The position numbers and the translations under genes are program-made. Shown piece after piece: positions 1 through 8,817 of a stretch of DNA of 64,000 nucleotides. The notes beneath the pieces are model-generated. The model did no database searches. It had not been told where the DNA came from and saw only the letters and a list, made by a program, of their open reading frames with translations. The DNA is taken from contig CAZBSD010000005.1 of NCBI GenBank assembly GCA_964494735.1, positions 38,818 through 102,817 on the forward strand. The letters are read 5' to 3'. This DNA comes from PHAA01 sp964494735 (lineage in GTDB: Bacteria > Bacillota > Syntrophomonadia > Syntrophomonadales > Syntrophomonadaceae). The first letter of the stretch is position 1. Each line of letters starts with the position of its first letter.

Positions 1-314
1 GTAACTTCCCGCTTTACTATTCCTACCGCATGTTTGGGATTCTCCACCTGATCACAGATTGCCACCCGGTATCCACGGCTTATCAGCCGTCCTATATAGT
101 TGTTGGCGGCATGATGCGGTACCCCGCACATGGGTATCTTTTCGGAACTCCCCCCATCACGGGCGGTCAGGACGATATCCAATTCCCGGGCGGCGGTCCG
201 GGCATCCTCAAAGAACATTTCGTAGAAATCACCAAGGCGAAAAAACAATATCTCATCCGGGTATTCCCGTTTGGTCATCAAATACTGCTCGATCATAGGC
301 GTGTAGCCGGCCAA
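1..314 (-). CDS. mutS: DNA mismatch repair protein MutS, N-terminal part
   Basis: MutS recognises base mismatches and starts mismatch repair. Only the first 104 codons are in the window; the rest runs off the left edge. The minus-strand reading gives LAGYTPMIEQYLMTK, then FFRLGDFYEMFFEDA and IPMCGVPHHAANNYIGRL, the conserved core of the mismatch-binding domain I, where the F-Y-E motif contacts the mismatched base. The start is a TTG at 314: stop codons lie directly upstream in frame, and GGGGAGGGG sits at the right distance. It is the last gene of the yicC-to-mutS run. MutL probably follows outside the window (inference). Confidence 0.93.
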   Translation of the reverse strand, partial: MAGYTPMIEQYLMTKREYPDEILFFRLGDFYEMFFEDARTAARELDIVLTARDGGSSEKIPMCGVPHHAANNYIGRLISRGYRVAICDQVENPKHAVGIVKREV

Positions 315-440
315 CTATCATTCCCCTCCCCGGAGAAAAGAAATCTCTATGTATTCCGCCAATTATCATCCCCTCATCCTGCCCCTGCCGCATCAGGATA
401 TGAACGCTGGAGGGACAGGACTGGTCACGGATGAATTGAT

Positions 441-824
441 TTAATGCGCGCAGCTACCGCCACAGGTACTGCAATCTGCTTCACACTCATCGTTGAACAC
501 CGCCTGGTTGATAACGAAGTAGACACTTTCCATAAGGTTGTTCAAATTCTGCTGGGCGGTGGCAAGATCCCGGATCAAGGGGTTGTCGTTGAGTTGCTGT
601 TGGAGTGCTTCCAGATTCTCCTCTTCAGCCGGGACTATCTGCAGTCCATCCTGTACCTTGTGTTCCAGCTGGGTCCTAGCCTCTTGATAACTGTCCAAAA
701 GGGCAGCTGCTTCAGTGTTTTCCAGCACCTGGGTCTGAATGCCCTTGAGAGTATGGACCTGCTCCGACTCGGCGATGGCCAGGCCTAATTCCATGGCTAT
801 TTGAATAATTCTGTCTGTTGACAT
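441..824 (-). CDS. YlbF/RicF family protein with C-terminal cysteine cluster
   Basis: 127 aa, mostly helical, of the YlbF/YmcA family. In Bacillus subtilis YlbF acts with YmcA and YaaT in a complex that steers RNase Y and development. The last 14 residues hold four cysteines (C114, C118, C121, C125; pattern CxxxCxxCxxxC), well placed for a metal or iron-sulfur site, which is known for the RicAFT complex. SD GGAGGGG stands 5 nt before ATG. It overlaps the end of miaB by 28 nt, so the two are probably translationally coupled, and mutS follows. RNase Y is encoded elsewhere in this window (31583-33130). The role here is inferred from the family. Confidence 0.8.
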   Translation of the reverse strand: MSTDRIIQIAMELGLAIAESEQVHTLKGIQTQVLENTEAAALLDSYQEARTQLEHKVQDGLQIVPAEEENLEALQQQLNDNPLIRDLATAQQNLNNLMESVYFVINQAVFNDECEADCSTCGGSCAH

Positions 825-2167
825 GGTGTCCCCTCCATTTTATGTTCACCCTGGGTTTCGCCAAACAGCGAGAAGGTCTTGCCCCGGGTTATTTCGACCT
901 CTATCAGTCTGCCTACCAGGTCAGGCTCACCTTTAAAGATGACGATTCGGTTGCTGCGGGTGCGGCCGGTAAGCTTATCAGGATTGGTCTTGCTGGGTCC
1001 TTCCACCAGGACTTCTGCGCTGCTGCCCTCCAATGACTGATTCAGTTCCAGGGCAATTCCGTACTGAACCTCATTGAGACGCAGCAGACGATCCTTTTTG
1101 ATCGCCTGGTCCACTTGGTCGTTCATGGTGGCCGCCCTGGTACCTGAGCGTACCGAGTACAGAAATGTAAATGCGGCATCGAACCGGACCTGCCGTACCA
1201 TATCCAGGGTTTGCTGAAAATCATCTTCCGTCTCTCCCGGAAATCCCACGATCAGATCGGAACTGATGGACACTCCGGGAATATATGACCTCATCCGGCC
1301 CACCAACTCCAGGTAGTGTTCACGGGTGTATCCCCGGTTCATGCCTCTAAGTATACGGTTGCTGCCCGCCTGCAGGGGCACATGGATATGTTCGCAAACC
1401 TTATAACACTCCCCCACCGCATCGATCAGTTTGTCCGACATATCTTTGGGATGAGAGGTAGTGAAACGTATCCGCTGAATGCCATCCACTTTATCAGCCA
1501 ATTTGAGCAGATCGGCGAAATCATAATTATCATCCAGGCCCTGGCCATAAGAATTTACGTTCTGGCCCAGGAAGGTGACCTCTTGGAAGCCTTCCGCCGC
1601 CAACTGCTCCACCTCGCGGATTATGTCGCGGGGGTGACGGCTCCTTTCCCGGCCTCTGGTATACGGCACGATGCAGTAACTGCAGAAGTTGTTGCAGCCA
1701 TACATGATATTCACGAAGGCGCTGCAACCTTCCTTGCGATGGGAAGGAAGATCCTCGACAATATGGCCGTGGCCGGACCATACCCGCACCACCCGGCGGC
1801 GCTGTTGGCGATATTCCCCGATCAAATGAGGCAGTTCGTGCACATTATAGGTTCCGAAGATCACGTCCACCCCGATACGTTTGACTTTGGCCACGACCTC
1901 CGGCAGCTGGGCCATACATCCTCCGAAAGCGACGATCAGATTGGGGTTGGAACGCTTCATCTTGGTGAATTCACCCAGTTTGCCATAGACTTTATTCTCG
2001 GCCGAGTGTCTTACGCTGCAGGTGTTAAAAATTATGATGTCGGCCAGTTCTGCCTGGGGTTGTTCGATGTAGCCATGCTTTTCCATCAGGCCGGCCATTA
2101 TCTCGGAATCGCGGACATTCATCTGGCAGCCGTAGGTTTCGATATGATAAGTTGGGTGAGTGTGCAT
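797..2167 (-). CDS. miaB: tRNA-2-methylthio-N6-dimethylallyladenosine synthase MiaB
   Basis: Radical-SAM methylthiotransferase that adds a methylthio group to i6A37 of tRNA. 456 aa, a normal length. The N-terminal UPF0004 domain has three conserved cysteines (C14 in YGCQMN, C50 in NTCSVR, C84 in GGCMAQ) for the auxiliary 4Fe-4S cluster. The radical-SAM motif is C158, C162, C165 in YGCNNFCSYC, followed by the VPYTRGRERSR signature. A TRAM domain lies at the C-terminus. SD AAGGAA lies 8 nt before ATG. The gene sits upstream of ylbF and mutS, as in other Clostridia. It is separated from RimO (37161-38489) by the MiaB-type spacing and C-terminal sequence. Confidence 0.95.
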   Translation of the reverse strand: MHTHPTYHIETYGCQMNVRDSEIMAGLMEKHGYIEQPQAELADIIIFNTCSVRHSAENKVYGKLGEFTKMKRSNPNLIVAFGGCMAQLPEVVAKVKRIGVDVIFGTYNVHELPHLIGEYRQQRRRVVRVWSGHGHIVEDLPSHRKEGCSAFVNIMYGCNNFCSYCIVPYTRGRERSRHPRDIIREVEQLAAEGFQEVTFLGQNVNSYGQGLDDNYDFADLLKLADKVDGIQRIRFTTSHPKDMSDKLIDAVGECYKVCEHIHVPLQAGSNRILRGMNRGYTREHYLELVGRMRSYIPGVSISSDLIVGFPGETEDDFQQTLDMVRQVRFDAAFTFLYSVRSGTRAATMNDQVDQAIKKDRLLRLNEVQYGIALELNQSLEGSSAEVLVEGPSKTNPDKLTGRTRSNRIVIFKGEPDLVGRLIEVEITRGKTFSLFGETQGEHKMEGTPCQQTELFK

Positions 2168-2204
2168 CGATGAAATTCCTTATCTGCTGTAGATATTTAT
2201 CTTT

Positions 2205-2858
2205 CTATCGCGCAATGCTTCTGAGGTTCTGCACGGCTTGCTTTATGTCGGCGGCCCCAAATAGGAAAGAACCGGCTACCAGCACATCAGCGCCGCAATT
2301 GACTACCAATTGACCGGTGTCGAGATTGATACCTCCGTCGACCTGGAGATGGGCAGTAGATCTGGATTGCCCTATCATCTGGCGTAAAGCTGTGATCTTG
2401 GCCAGCACCGAGTTGATGAATTTCTGACCGCCGAATCCGGGATTGACGCTCATGGCCAGTATCAGGTCAACCTCTCCCATGACATTTTCCACCATTGCCA
2501 CCGGGGTTGAGGGGTTAAGGGCCACACCTGCCTTCAATCCAGCCTCTTTGATCACGGTCAGGGTGCGATGGAGGTGGGGACAGGTTTCGGCGTGAACCGT
2601 AATCAGATCGGCACCGGCGGCAATGAAAGCCGGCAGCAGATTCTCCGGTTTCTCGATCATGAGATGAACATCCAGCAATAATCCGGTTTCTTTTTTGATG
2701 TCCCGGACTACCAGTGGACCAATAGTAAGGTTGGGAACAAAATGACCATCCATTACGTCTACATGCAGCCAATCGGCCCCGGCCTCCTCCACCCTATGAA
2801 TATCCTCGGCCAGATGGGCAAAATTGGCGGACAATATCGACGGTGCCACCAACACCAT
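2205..2858 (-). CDS. rpe: Ribulose-phosphate 3-epimerase
   Basis: Interconverts ribulose 5-phosphate and xylulose 5-phosphate in the pentose phosphate pathway. 217 aa, the usual length. It is a TIM barrel starting APSILSANFAHL, with the metal-binding HVDVMDGHFVPNLTIGP segment at about residues 33-50, a second histidine in DVHLMIEKP, the MSVNPGFGGQKF motif at about 138-149 and VDGGI near 175. SD AAGGAGGGGG lies 7 nt before ATG. Its start overlaps the rsgA stop (TAATG). Pairing with rsgA, prkC and prpC is usual in Firmicutes. Confidence 0.96.
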   Translation of the reverse strand: MVLVAPSILSANFAHLAEDIHRVEEAGADWLHVDVMDGHFVPNLTIGPLVVRDIKKETGLLLDVHLMIEKPENLLPAFIAAGADLITVHAETCPHLHRTLTVIKEAGLKAGVALNPSTPVAMVENVMGEVDLILAMSVNPGFGGQKFINSVLAKITALRQMIGQSRSTAHLQVDGGINLDTGQLVVNCGADVLVAGSFLFGAADIKQAVQNLRSIAR

Positions 2859-3736
2859 TAGTAAACCCCCTCCTTGGCTATGATTTCCTCCAACATGGAT
2901 AGGTAATTTTTATAGCGCGACGCTGGTATCTGGTTCTGCTCTACGGCCTCTTTGACTCCGCATTCGTTTTCCCGGTAATGGATGCAGTCGCCAAAGCGGC
3001 AATTGCAGCTATAAGCTGTAAAATCAGGAAAATAGCGGGTAAGATCTTCCCGCCGGATAGCTGGCATGTCCAGTACGTTGAAACCCGGTGTGTCTACTAT
3101 CCATCCTCCCTGGGGCAAAAGATACAGTTCCACATGACGGGTGGTGTGTTTGCCCCGGCCGATTTTGGCGCTGACTGAGCCGGTACGTACGGTGCTCTGG
3201 CCGGTAAGCTTCTGCAGCAAGCGGGATTTCCCCACTCCTGATGGTCCCGCAAATACGGCGATCTCACCGGTCACTGCCTGGGCCAGGGCATCAATGCCGA
3301 TGGCCTGCCGGGCCGAGGTTTGAAACACTTTATAAACTTGTGGATAATAGTCGAGTATCTGACCTGTCGATGGGTGCATTTCCAGATCACATTTATTCAA
3401 TATGATGAAGGGCTCAATATGATTGTATTCGGCCAGGAAGAGCAAACGGTCCAGCAGGGTCAAGTCCGGTCGGGGCTGATTATAGGCCATCACTACCAAA
3501 ACCCGGCTTACATTGGCGACCCGGGGGCGGTAAAGCTCATTGGTTCTGGGCAACACCTTTTCCAAGATGCCTTGTCCCAATTCCAAGGGGGTAAAAACAA
3601 CCCGATCACCGCTGAGAAGTCTGTCTTTGACCTTGCCCCTTACTTTGCAGGTATACACAGTACCGGTATCATCCTGCACATAATAGAAACCGCTGTAATT
3701 CTTTATAACCAGGCCATCCAGGTGTTCCAGGACCAT
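2858..3736 (-). CDS. rsgA: Ribosome small subunit-dependent GTPase A
   Basis: Circularly permuted GTPase that helps mature the 30S subunit. About 292 aa. An N-terminal OB fold is followed by permuted G motifs: NKCD (G4) comes before the P-loop GPSGVGKSRL (G1), then DTPGF (G3). The C-terminal zinc knuckle has CNCRFGDCIH and a later Cys (NECGV). I chose ATG at 3736 because AGAGGGGGTG lies directly upstream; an in-frame GTG at 3757 would add seven residues without a good SD. It lies 27 nt after prkC and overlaps rpe by the stop/start bases. In B. subtilis this protein is a PrkC substrate, which fits the neighbourhood. Confidence 0.94.
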   Translation of the reverse strand: MVLEHLDGLVIKNYSGFYYVQDDTGTVYTCKVRGKVKDRLLSGDRVVFTPLELGQGILEKVLPRTNELYRPRVANVSRVLVVMAYNQPRPDLTLLDRLLFLAEYNHIEPFIILNKCDLEMHPSTGQILDYYPQVYKVFQTSARQAIGIDALAQAVTGEIAVFAGPSGVGKSRLLQKLTGQSTVRTGSVSAKIGRGKHTTRHVELYLLPQGGWIVDTPGFNVLDMPAIRREDLTRYFPDFTAYSCNCRFGDCIHYRENECGVKEAVEQNQIPASRYKNYLSMLEEIIAKEGVY

Positions 3737-3763
3737 GACACCCCCTCTAATCGGCACCTCTCA

Positions 3764-5566
3764 TCATTGCAGGGTGTAGGTGCGGAAACGGGTACCATCC
3801 AATTGGACTTCGGCCGACCCGGAGCCATAATAGGTTATGCCCACCGTAACCGAATCTCCACCATCCTGCCTTTCGCTGTACACTTCCCTGCTTCCCTGTA
3901 CATCTGTCACTTTTATGACCACCTCATAGGAGCGCTTATCGTCGGGTATCGAAAATTCCAAACGCCGGGTCTTGGAGGTGGGCCCTGGCCCGCTGCTGAC
4001 TACTACATTCACCTTGGTGCCTTCCTCAATCTGGACGTCGGCGGCCGGATCCTGGGAAGATATCTGTTCCGCATAGAAGGAGTTACTAGCGGAGCGTGTC
4101 ACCGCTCCCAGATCCATCTTGGCGGCCTTTAATTTTGTGGTAGCTTCGGTGACGGTCAGACCCTTGACGTCTGGTACTGCCGCCCGGGGAGGCTGTTTGC
4201 CCTTGCTGACCACTACATTGACCTTGGTACCCGTGCTGACCGTGGTATCAGGCAGCGGATCTTGGGAAATGACTATCCCGTCCGCATACTTTTCGTCATA
4301 GACAGGTTCGATAGTGCCCAGATTTAAACCCTTATTGGAAAGCCGGGTGGTGGCATCGTTGATGGTGACCCCAGAAATATTGGGGACCTTGACCTGGGCT
4401 ACCCCCTGACTGATTATAACCTCTATCTCGCGTCCCTTCTTTACCTTGCGTCCTGTATCGGGGTCCTGGGAAATGATTGTATCCGGATCAGCCTGATCGT
4501 TATTTTCCCGCCCTATAACCTTTAGAACCAAGCCCAGTTTGGAAAGCTCTGCATCAGCTTGTTTGATATCCATTCCAACGATCTTGGGAACGGCGATCTC
4601 GGGGCCAAAAAGGTTGCCAGCCATCATCCATAGGATACCTGATAAAAGTCCAAATATGGCGATAGCTATGATACCCTTACCCAATGGTTTCATCTTCTTT
4701 TTGGACTTCACCGCGTCCTCCTTTTTGCCGGTTAGAGCACCACCGTTGCCCTGCTGAATCTTAAGCAGGGTATTACGCATCTCCTGCGCAGTCTGGAAAC
4801 GCTGTCCCGGTTGTTTGGCCATGGCCTTGTGGATCAGGTTTTCCAGCCCGACCGGAACATCGGGATTCAGGGCCCGTGCCGACGGAGAGTCCTCATTGAT
4901 ATGCCGCAGTGCGATGGTTATGGGGCTATCAGCGTTGAAAGGCACCTTGCCCGTGACCATCTCATACATGATGCATCCGATGGAGTATATATCAGTGGTA
5001 CGGTTGATCGGTTCACCTTTGGCTTGCTCGGGGGAAAAATAATGGACCGATCCTACTATATTGTTGCCATAGGTTATAGTCCCGGCACTGACCGCCTGGG
5101 CTATCCCAAAATCAGCAACCTTGACCATACCCTGCTCGGTTATCAAAACGTTGTGGGGTTTGATATCCCGGTGGATTATCCCCTTTTCATGGGCGTGGTG
5201 CACGCCATCACAGATCATGATGGCGATGTCGATCGCCTTTTCCACTGGCAGGGGGGCTGATTGGCGGATCAACTGCTTAAGGGTATGACCGTCCACGTAT
5301 TCCATAACGATATAATAAGTTCCGTCCTGAACACCTACATCAAATATATTGACGATGTTGGGGTGGGATATGCGAGCCACCGATAGGGCTTCGGTCCTGA
5401 ACTTTTCCACAAAACCCTGATCTTTGGCAAATTCATCCTTCAGTATCTTGACCGCAACAATCCGGTCGAGGATATTGTCCCGGGCTCGATAGACAACGGA
5501 CATACCCCCTTCTCCCACCACATCCAGCAGTTCGTAACGACCGCCTAAAGTTTTGCCGTTCAACAT
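3764..5566 (-). CDS. prkC: PASTA-domain Ser/Thr protein kinase PrkC
   Basis: Membrane eukaryotic-type kinase that senses peptidoglycan fragments; in spore formers it can trigger germination. 600 aa. The kinase domain (about 1-270) has the glycine loop GEGGMSVVY, the lysine in AVKIL, the catalytic loop HRDIKPHN and DFG in VADFGIA. A single transmembrane segment (around 300-320, IIAIAIFGLLSGILWMMAG) leads to three extracellular PASTA repeats and an extra beta-rich C-terminal domain of about 70 residues. SD AGGAGG lies before ATG. The phosphatase prpC is directly upstream, so kinase and phosphatase are co-expressed. Confidence 0.96.
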   Translation of the reverse strand: MLNGKTLGGRYELLDVVGEGGMSVVYRARDNILDRIVAVKILKDEFAKDQGFVEKFRTEALSVARISHPNIVNIFDVGVQDGTYYIVMEYVDGHTLKQLIRQSAPLPVEKAIDIAIMICDGVHHAHEKGIIHRDIKPHNVLITEQGMVKVADFGIAQAVSAGTITYGNNIVGSVHYFSPEQAKGEPINRTTDIYSIGCIMYEMVTGKVPFNADSPITIALRHINEDSPSARALNPDVPVGLENLIHKAMAKQPGQRFQTAQEMRNTLLKIQQGNGGALTGKKEDAVKSKKKMKPLGKGIIAIAIFGLLSGILWMMAGNLFGPEIAVPKIVGMDIKQADAELSKLGLVLKVIGRENNDQADPDTIISQDPDTGRKVKKGREIEVIISQGVAQVKVPNISGVTINDATTRLSNKGLNLGTIEPVYDEKYADGIVISQDPLPDTTVSTGTKVNVVVSKGKQPPRAAVPDVKGLTVTEATTKLKAAKMDLGAVTRSASNSFYAEQISSQDPAADVQIEEGTKVNVVVSSGPGPTSKTRRLEFSIPDDKRSYEVVIKVTDVQGSREVYSERQDGGDSVTVGITYYGSGSAEVQLDGTRFRTYTLQ

Positions 5567-5578
5567 TCTACCTCCTAT

Positions 5579-6289
5579 TTAAACGGTTACCACTACGACT
5601 GTAACGTTATCAAAACCGCCCTTGGCCAAAGCCAGGTCTACCAGTAAGCGTGCCTTTATCTCCGGTTCTTTGGCCATGGCCATAAATGTGTAGATCTCGT
5701 CGTCAGTAACCAGGTCTGTCAATCCGTCGCTGCAGATCAGAATACAGTCCCCTCTATTTATCTCCTGTTGGTATATATCAACATTGACCTCCGGTTCAAC
5801 TCCTACCGCCCGGGTGAGTATATGACTGTAAGAGTGGGCAGGCAGATCGCCGTTGGAGTAGACACCATCTGCCACCATCTGTTCAGCCAGGGTATGGTCA
5901 CGGGTGATCTTGATCAGGGCTCCGGAATGAAAGAGGTACAGGCTGCTGTCACCGACGTGGGCTACGGTCATCTCAGTTTCATCCTGGATGATCGCCACTG
6001 TTGCAGTGGTACCCATCTCGCGTAATTCATCGACACTGTTGCCCATTCGGTAGATGGCCATATTGGCGGCCTGAATCGCCTGGTGCAAGACAGTGACTGT
6101 CTGTTCCCCGGACTCGAGGTTCAGGTTGTCCTGGATAGTCTGTACCGCCAGCCGCGAGGCCACATCTCCGCCTTTGTGGCCGCCCATCCCGTCACATACG
6201 ATAAAGATCCCCTGGTCTTCATTGATAGAGTAACTGTCTTCGTTTCTTTTGCGATGCAACCCTATATTGGACATACCTGCCGATTTCAT
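5579..6289 (-). CDS. prpC: PP2C-type Ser/Thr protein phosphatase PrpC (Stp1)
   Basis: Mn2+-dependent phosphatase that reverses PrkC phosphorylation. 236 aa, typical for the short bacterial PP2C. Metal-binding motifs are visible: RKRNEDS near residue 14, the VCDGMGGHKGGDVAS block near 32-46, HVGDSSLYLF near 116 and CSDGLTDLV near 187. SD AGAGGTGAAA lies before ATG. Twelve nucleotides separate it from prkC. No transmembrane segment, so it acts in the cytoplasm on the kinase domain and its targets. Confidence 0.95.
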   Translation of the reverse strand: MKSAGMSNIGLHRKRNEDSYSINEDQGIFIVCDGMGGHKGGDVASRLAVQTIQDNLNLESGEQTVTVLHQAIQAANMAIYRMGNSVDELREMGTTATVAIIQDETEMTVAHVGDSSLYLFHSGALIKITRDHTLAEQMVADGVYSNGDLPAHSYSHILTRAVGVEPEVNVDIYQQEINRGDCILICSDGLTDLVTDDEIYTFMAMAKEPEIKARLLVDLALAKGGFDNVTVVVVTV

Positions 6290-6344
6290 GTTTCACCTCT
6301 AAATAGCCTGCGATGTTTTTATATTATATGCACTATTGTTGGGT

Positions 6345-7415
6345 CTAACGCTCGTTTTTAGCGCTAAGCTGCCCACAGGCGGCTTCTATATCGGCACCCC
6401 GTTCGTCCCGCAGGGTAACATTCAACCCACCATCAGCCAAAAGGTTATAGAAATGTCGGATTTTGGCGGACGAGGGCTTTTTGTACTCCAAGCCGCTGAC
6501 TTCATTATAAGGAATTAGATTGATGTTAGCCAGCAATGGTTTGATTAATTTGATTAAGGCCTGGGCATCACCAGCCCCGATATTCATATCGTCCAGCATG
6601 ATGTATTCGAAGGTGACCCGCCGGTTGGTGCGTTCGATGTAGAAATGCACCGCTTCCAGCAGTTCTTTTAGTGGGTACTTGCGGTTGAGGGGGATCAATA
6701 CATCTCTTAGGGTGTCGTTGCCGGCGTGCAGGGAGACGGCCAGGGTTACCTGCAGATTCTCTTCCGCCAGCCTTCTTATCCCCATGGCCTCGCCGCAGGT
6801 AGAGATGGTGATATGCCTTTGTCCGATATTGATTCCCTTGTGGTCATTCAGGATGAATATGGAACCGATCATTTCGTCATAGTTCAACATGGGCTCTCCC
6901 ATGCCCATATAGACCACATTGGTGATCAACTCCTCATCGGTCTTGAGTTTACGGGCCATCTCGCGACGGGAGCCCAGCAGCTGACCAACCATTTCATACG
7001 CTTTAAGGTTGCGTTGAAAACCGGACTGGCCAGTAGCACAGAATAAACAACCCACCGGGCATCCCACCTGTGTGGATATACACAGTGAGAAACGGCTATC
7101 CTTGTCTCGGCCTTGGGGCATGACTACCGTTTCGATCTTCTTTTTGTCATTCATCTCAAACAGGAATTTGCGGGTTCCGTCTGCCGATACCCGCTGTTTC
7201 AGAACTCGGGGGATGGATACCTGGGCTTCGGCATCGAGGCGGGCCCGCAGCTGTTTTGGGATATCCGACATCTCGTAAAAAGAGCTGACTGCTTTGCGAT
7301 AGATCCAGGTATGGATCTGGCTGGCGCGAAATCGGGGCTCACCCAGAGATTGCAGGTATAATTCAAAATTATTGGAGTCCATTCCTAATAGCTCAGTTTT
7401 TTGTGGCATGTTCAT
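6345..7415 (-). CDS. rlmN: 23S rRNA/tRNA adenine C2-methyltransferase RlmN
   Basis: Radical-SAM enzyme that methylates C2 of A2503 in 23S rRNA and A37 in some tRNAs. 356 aa. The cluster motif is C119, C123, C126 in GCPVGCLFCATG. The two catalytic cysteines are C112 or its neighbour region and the C-terminal one in IEAACGQL (about C347). GEPMLNYDE (SAM binding) is present. The start lies one base after the rsmB stop, so the genes are translationally coupled. The SD in front of ATG is weak; the nearest GGAGG lies about 16 nt upstream, inside rsmB. Confidence 0.95.
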   Translation of the reverse strand: MNMPQKTELLGMDSNNFELYLQSLGEPRFRASQIHTWIYRKAVSSFYEMSDIPKQLRARLDAEAQVSIPRVLKQRVSADGTRKFLFEMNDKKKIETVVMPQGRDKDSRFSLCISTQVGCPVGCLFCATGQSGFQRNLKAYEMVGQLLGSRREMARKLKTDEELITNVVYMGMGEPMLNYDEMIGSIFILNDHKGINIGQRHITISTCGEAMGIRRLAEENLQVTLAVSLHAGNDTLRDVLIPLNRKYPLKELLEAVHFYIERTNRRVTFEYIMLDDMNIGAGDAQALIKLIKPLLANINLIPYNEVSGLEYKKPSSAKIRHFYNLLADGGLNVTLRDERGADIEAACGQLSAKNER

Positions 7416-7416
7416 G

Positions 7417-8796
7417 TTAAGCGCTCTTTTTCCTCCTCAATTTGGCATAGAACATTCCATCGGTACCATACTTGCCGGGCAATATGGACAGCATGCCCTG
7501 GCTGGCTTTAAGGCGATCATGGTTGTCGAGCGGAAAGAAACTGATCTCACTGCCCAGATCCTCCCGGCTGAATTCCGGGTGGTGATGCAGGAAGTCCTCG
7601 ATAATGTCTTCATTTTCGGATCGCAGTATAGTACAGGTAGAATAGACCACCCTTCCTCCGGGCTTCACCATCTGACCTGCTTTTTCGAGCAACTGGGCCT
7701 GCAAAGTCTTTAGATCATCCAGATCGGACGGTTTTTTGTGCCAGCGGGAATCGGACCGGCGGCTCAGCACCCCCAGACCAGAACACGGTGCATCCAGGAG
7801 CACTCTATCCCAAAGTTGGGATCCCGGGGTCAGGCTCAATATATCCTGCCGATGGCCGGTCACAATAGATATGCCCAGCCTCTCACAGTTTGATTTTAAC
7901 AGATCAATTTTATGTTGATGAATATCGTAGCCATCTATCTGTCCCTGGTCTTGCATCAATTCGCCCATAAAGGTGGTTTTGCCGCCCACCCCACAACACA
8001 GGTCCAAAATCAACTCACCCGGTTGGGGATTGAGGATAGCCACGGCCAGCATCGAGGCTTCATTCTGAACATAGAAGAATCCCTGCTGGTATGCTCTGGA
8101 TTGAGCCAGACTGATATCGGTCTGATCCATCAGCACCGCCCAGGGAGAACGGGGGCTGGGTTGGCTGATGATCCCATCTTCGCTCAGCCAGATCAGCAAT
8201 TGTGTCCGGTCGGTTTTCAAGTTATTGGTACGCAACACGACTTGGGGCCGCAGATTGAAATAATCCAATAGGTTCCGAACCTGCTCGACAGGGTAGGTGG
8301 CCAGCAGCTTTTCCACCAGCCATTCTGGCTGCGAATAATAAACAGCATAGAAAGTAATCGGATCGGATGGATCCGGGTAGCGGAAATGATCGCGGCTGCG
8401 GCTGATGTTGCGCAGGACCCCATTGGCCAGACCGGTCAAATTGGGGCTGGCTTTGGCCCGGGTCAAATCGACAGCGCTGTTGATTACCGCATAATCAGGG
8501 ATAGCGTTCATAAAAAGCATCTGATAGACCGACATTCGCAGTATATTGCGTAACCACGGATTAAGAGCCGAGACGGGACGATTCAGAAAAAGATTAAGCA
8601 CCCAGTCCAGGTGCTTAAACATTCTGATGGTGCCGTTGGCCAGTTCGGTAACCAGATGCCGGTCCTGAAGCGTCAATCCAGCCCTTCGAAAAGCCTGATC
8701 CAATAGCAGGTTGGCATAACCATCTTTTTCCGCCACCTGGTGTATGACTTGCAGGGCGGTTAAGCGCGGGTCATCGTCCCGCTTTTTGTTATTCAT
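7417..8796 (-). CDS. rsmB: 16S rRNA m5C967 methyltransferase RsmB
   Basis: SAM-dependent m5C methyltransferase acting on 16S rRNA. 459 aa. The N-terminal NusB-like domain (about 1-140) is followed by the Rossmann methyltransferase fold with LDLCCGVGGKTT (motif I), and both cysteines of the m5C family: LDAPCSGLGVLSR (motif IV) and YSTCTI (motif VI, catalytic). SD GGGAGA lies before ATG. It belongs to the fmt-rsmB-rlmN translation cluster seen across Firmicutes. Confidence 0.95.
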   Translation of the reverse strand: MNNKKRDDDPRLTALQVIHQVAEKDGYANLLLDQAFRRAGLTLQDRHLVTELANGTIRMFKHLDWVLNLFLNRPVSALNPWLRNILRMSVYQMLFMNAIPDYAVINSAVDLTRAKASPNLTGLANGVLRNISRSRDHFRYPDPSDPITFYAVYYSQPEWLVEKLLATYPVEQVRNLLDYFNLRPQVVLRTNNLKTDRTQLLIWLSEDGIISQPSPRSPWAVLMDQTDISLAQSRAYQQGFFYVQNEASMLAVAILNPQPGELILDLCCGVGGKTTFMGELMQDQGQIDGYDIHQHKIDLLKSNCERLGISIVTGHRQDILSLTPGSQLWDRVLLDAPCSGLGVLSRRSDSRWHKKPSDLDDLKTLQAQLLEKAGQMVKPGGRVVYSTCTILRSENEDIIEDFLHHHPEFSREDLGSEISFFPLDNHDRLKASQGMLSILPGKYGTDGMFYAKLRRKKSA

Positions 8797-8817
8797 AAAT
8801 ATCTCCCAGCCGTCAAA

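Noticed and set aside
1316..2173. 285-codon plus-strand ORF
   Set aside because: Antisense shadow of miaB; the minus strand has all family motifs.
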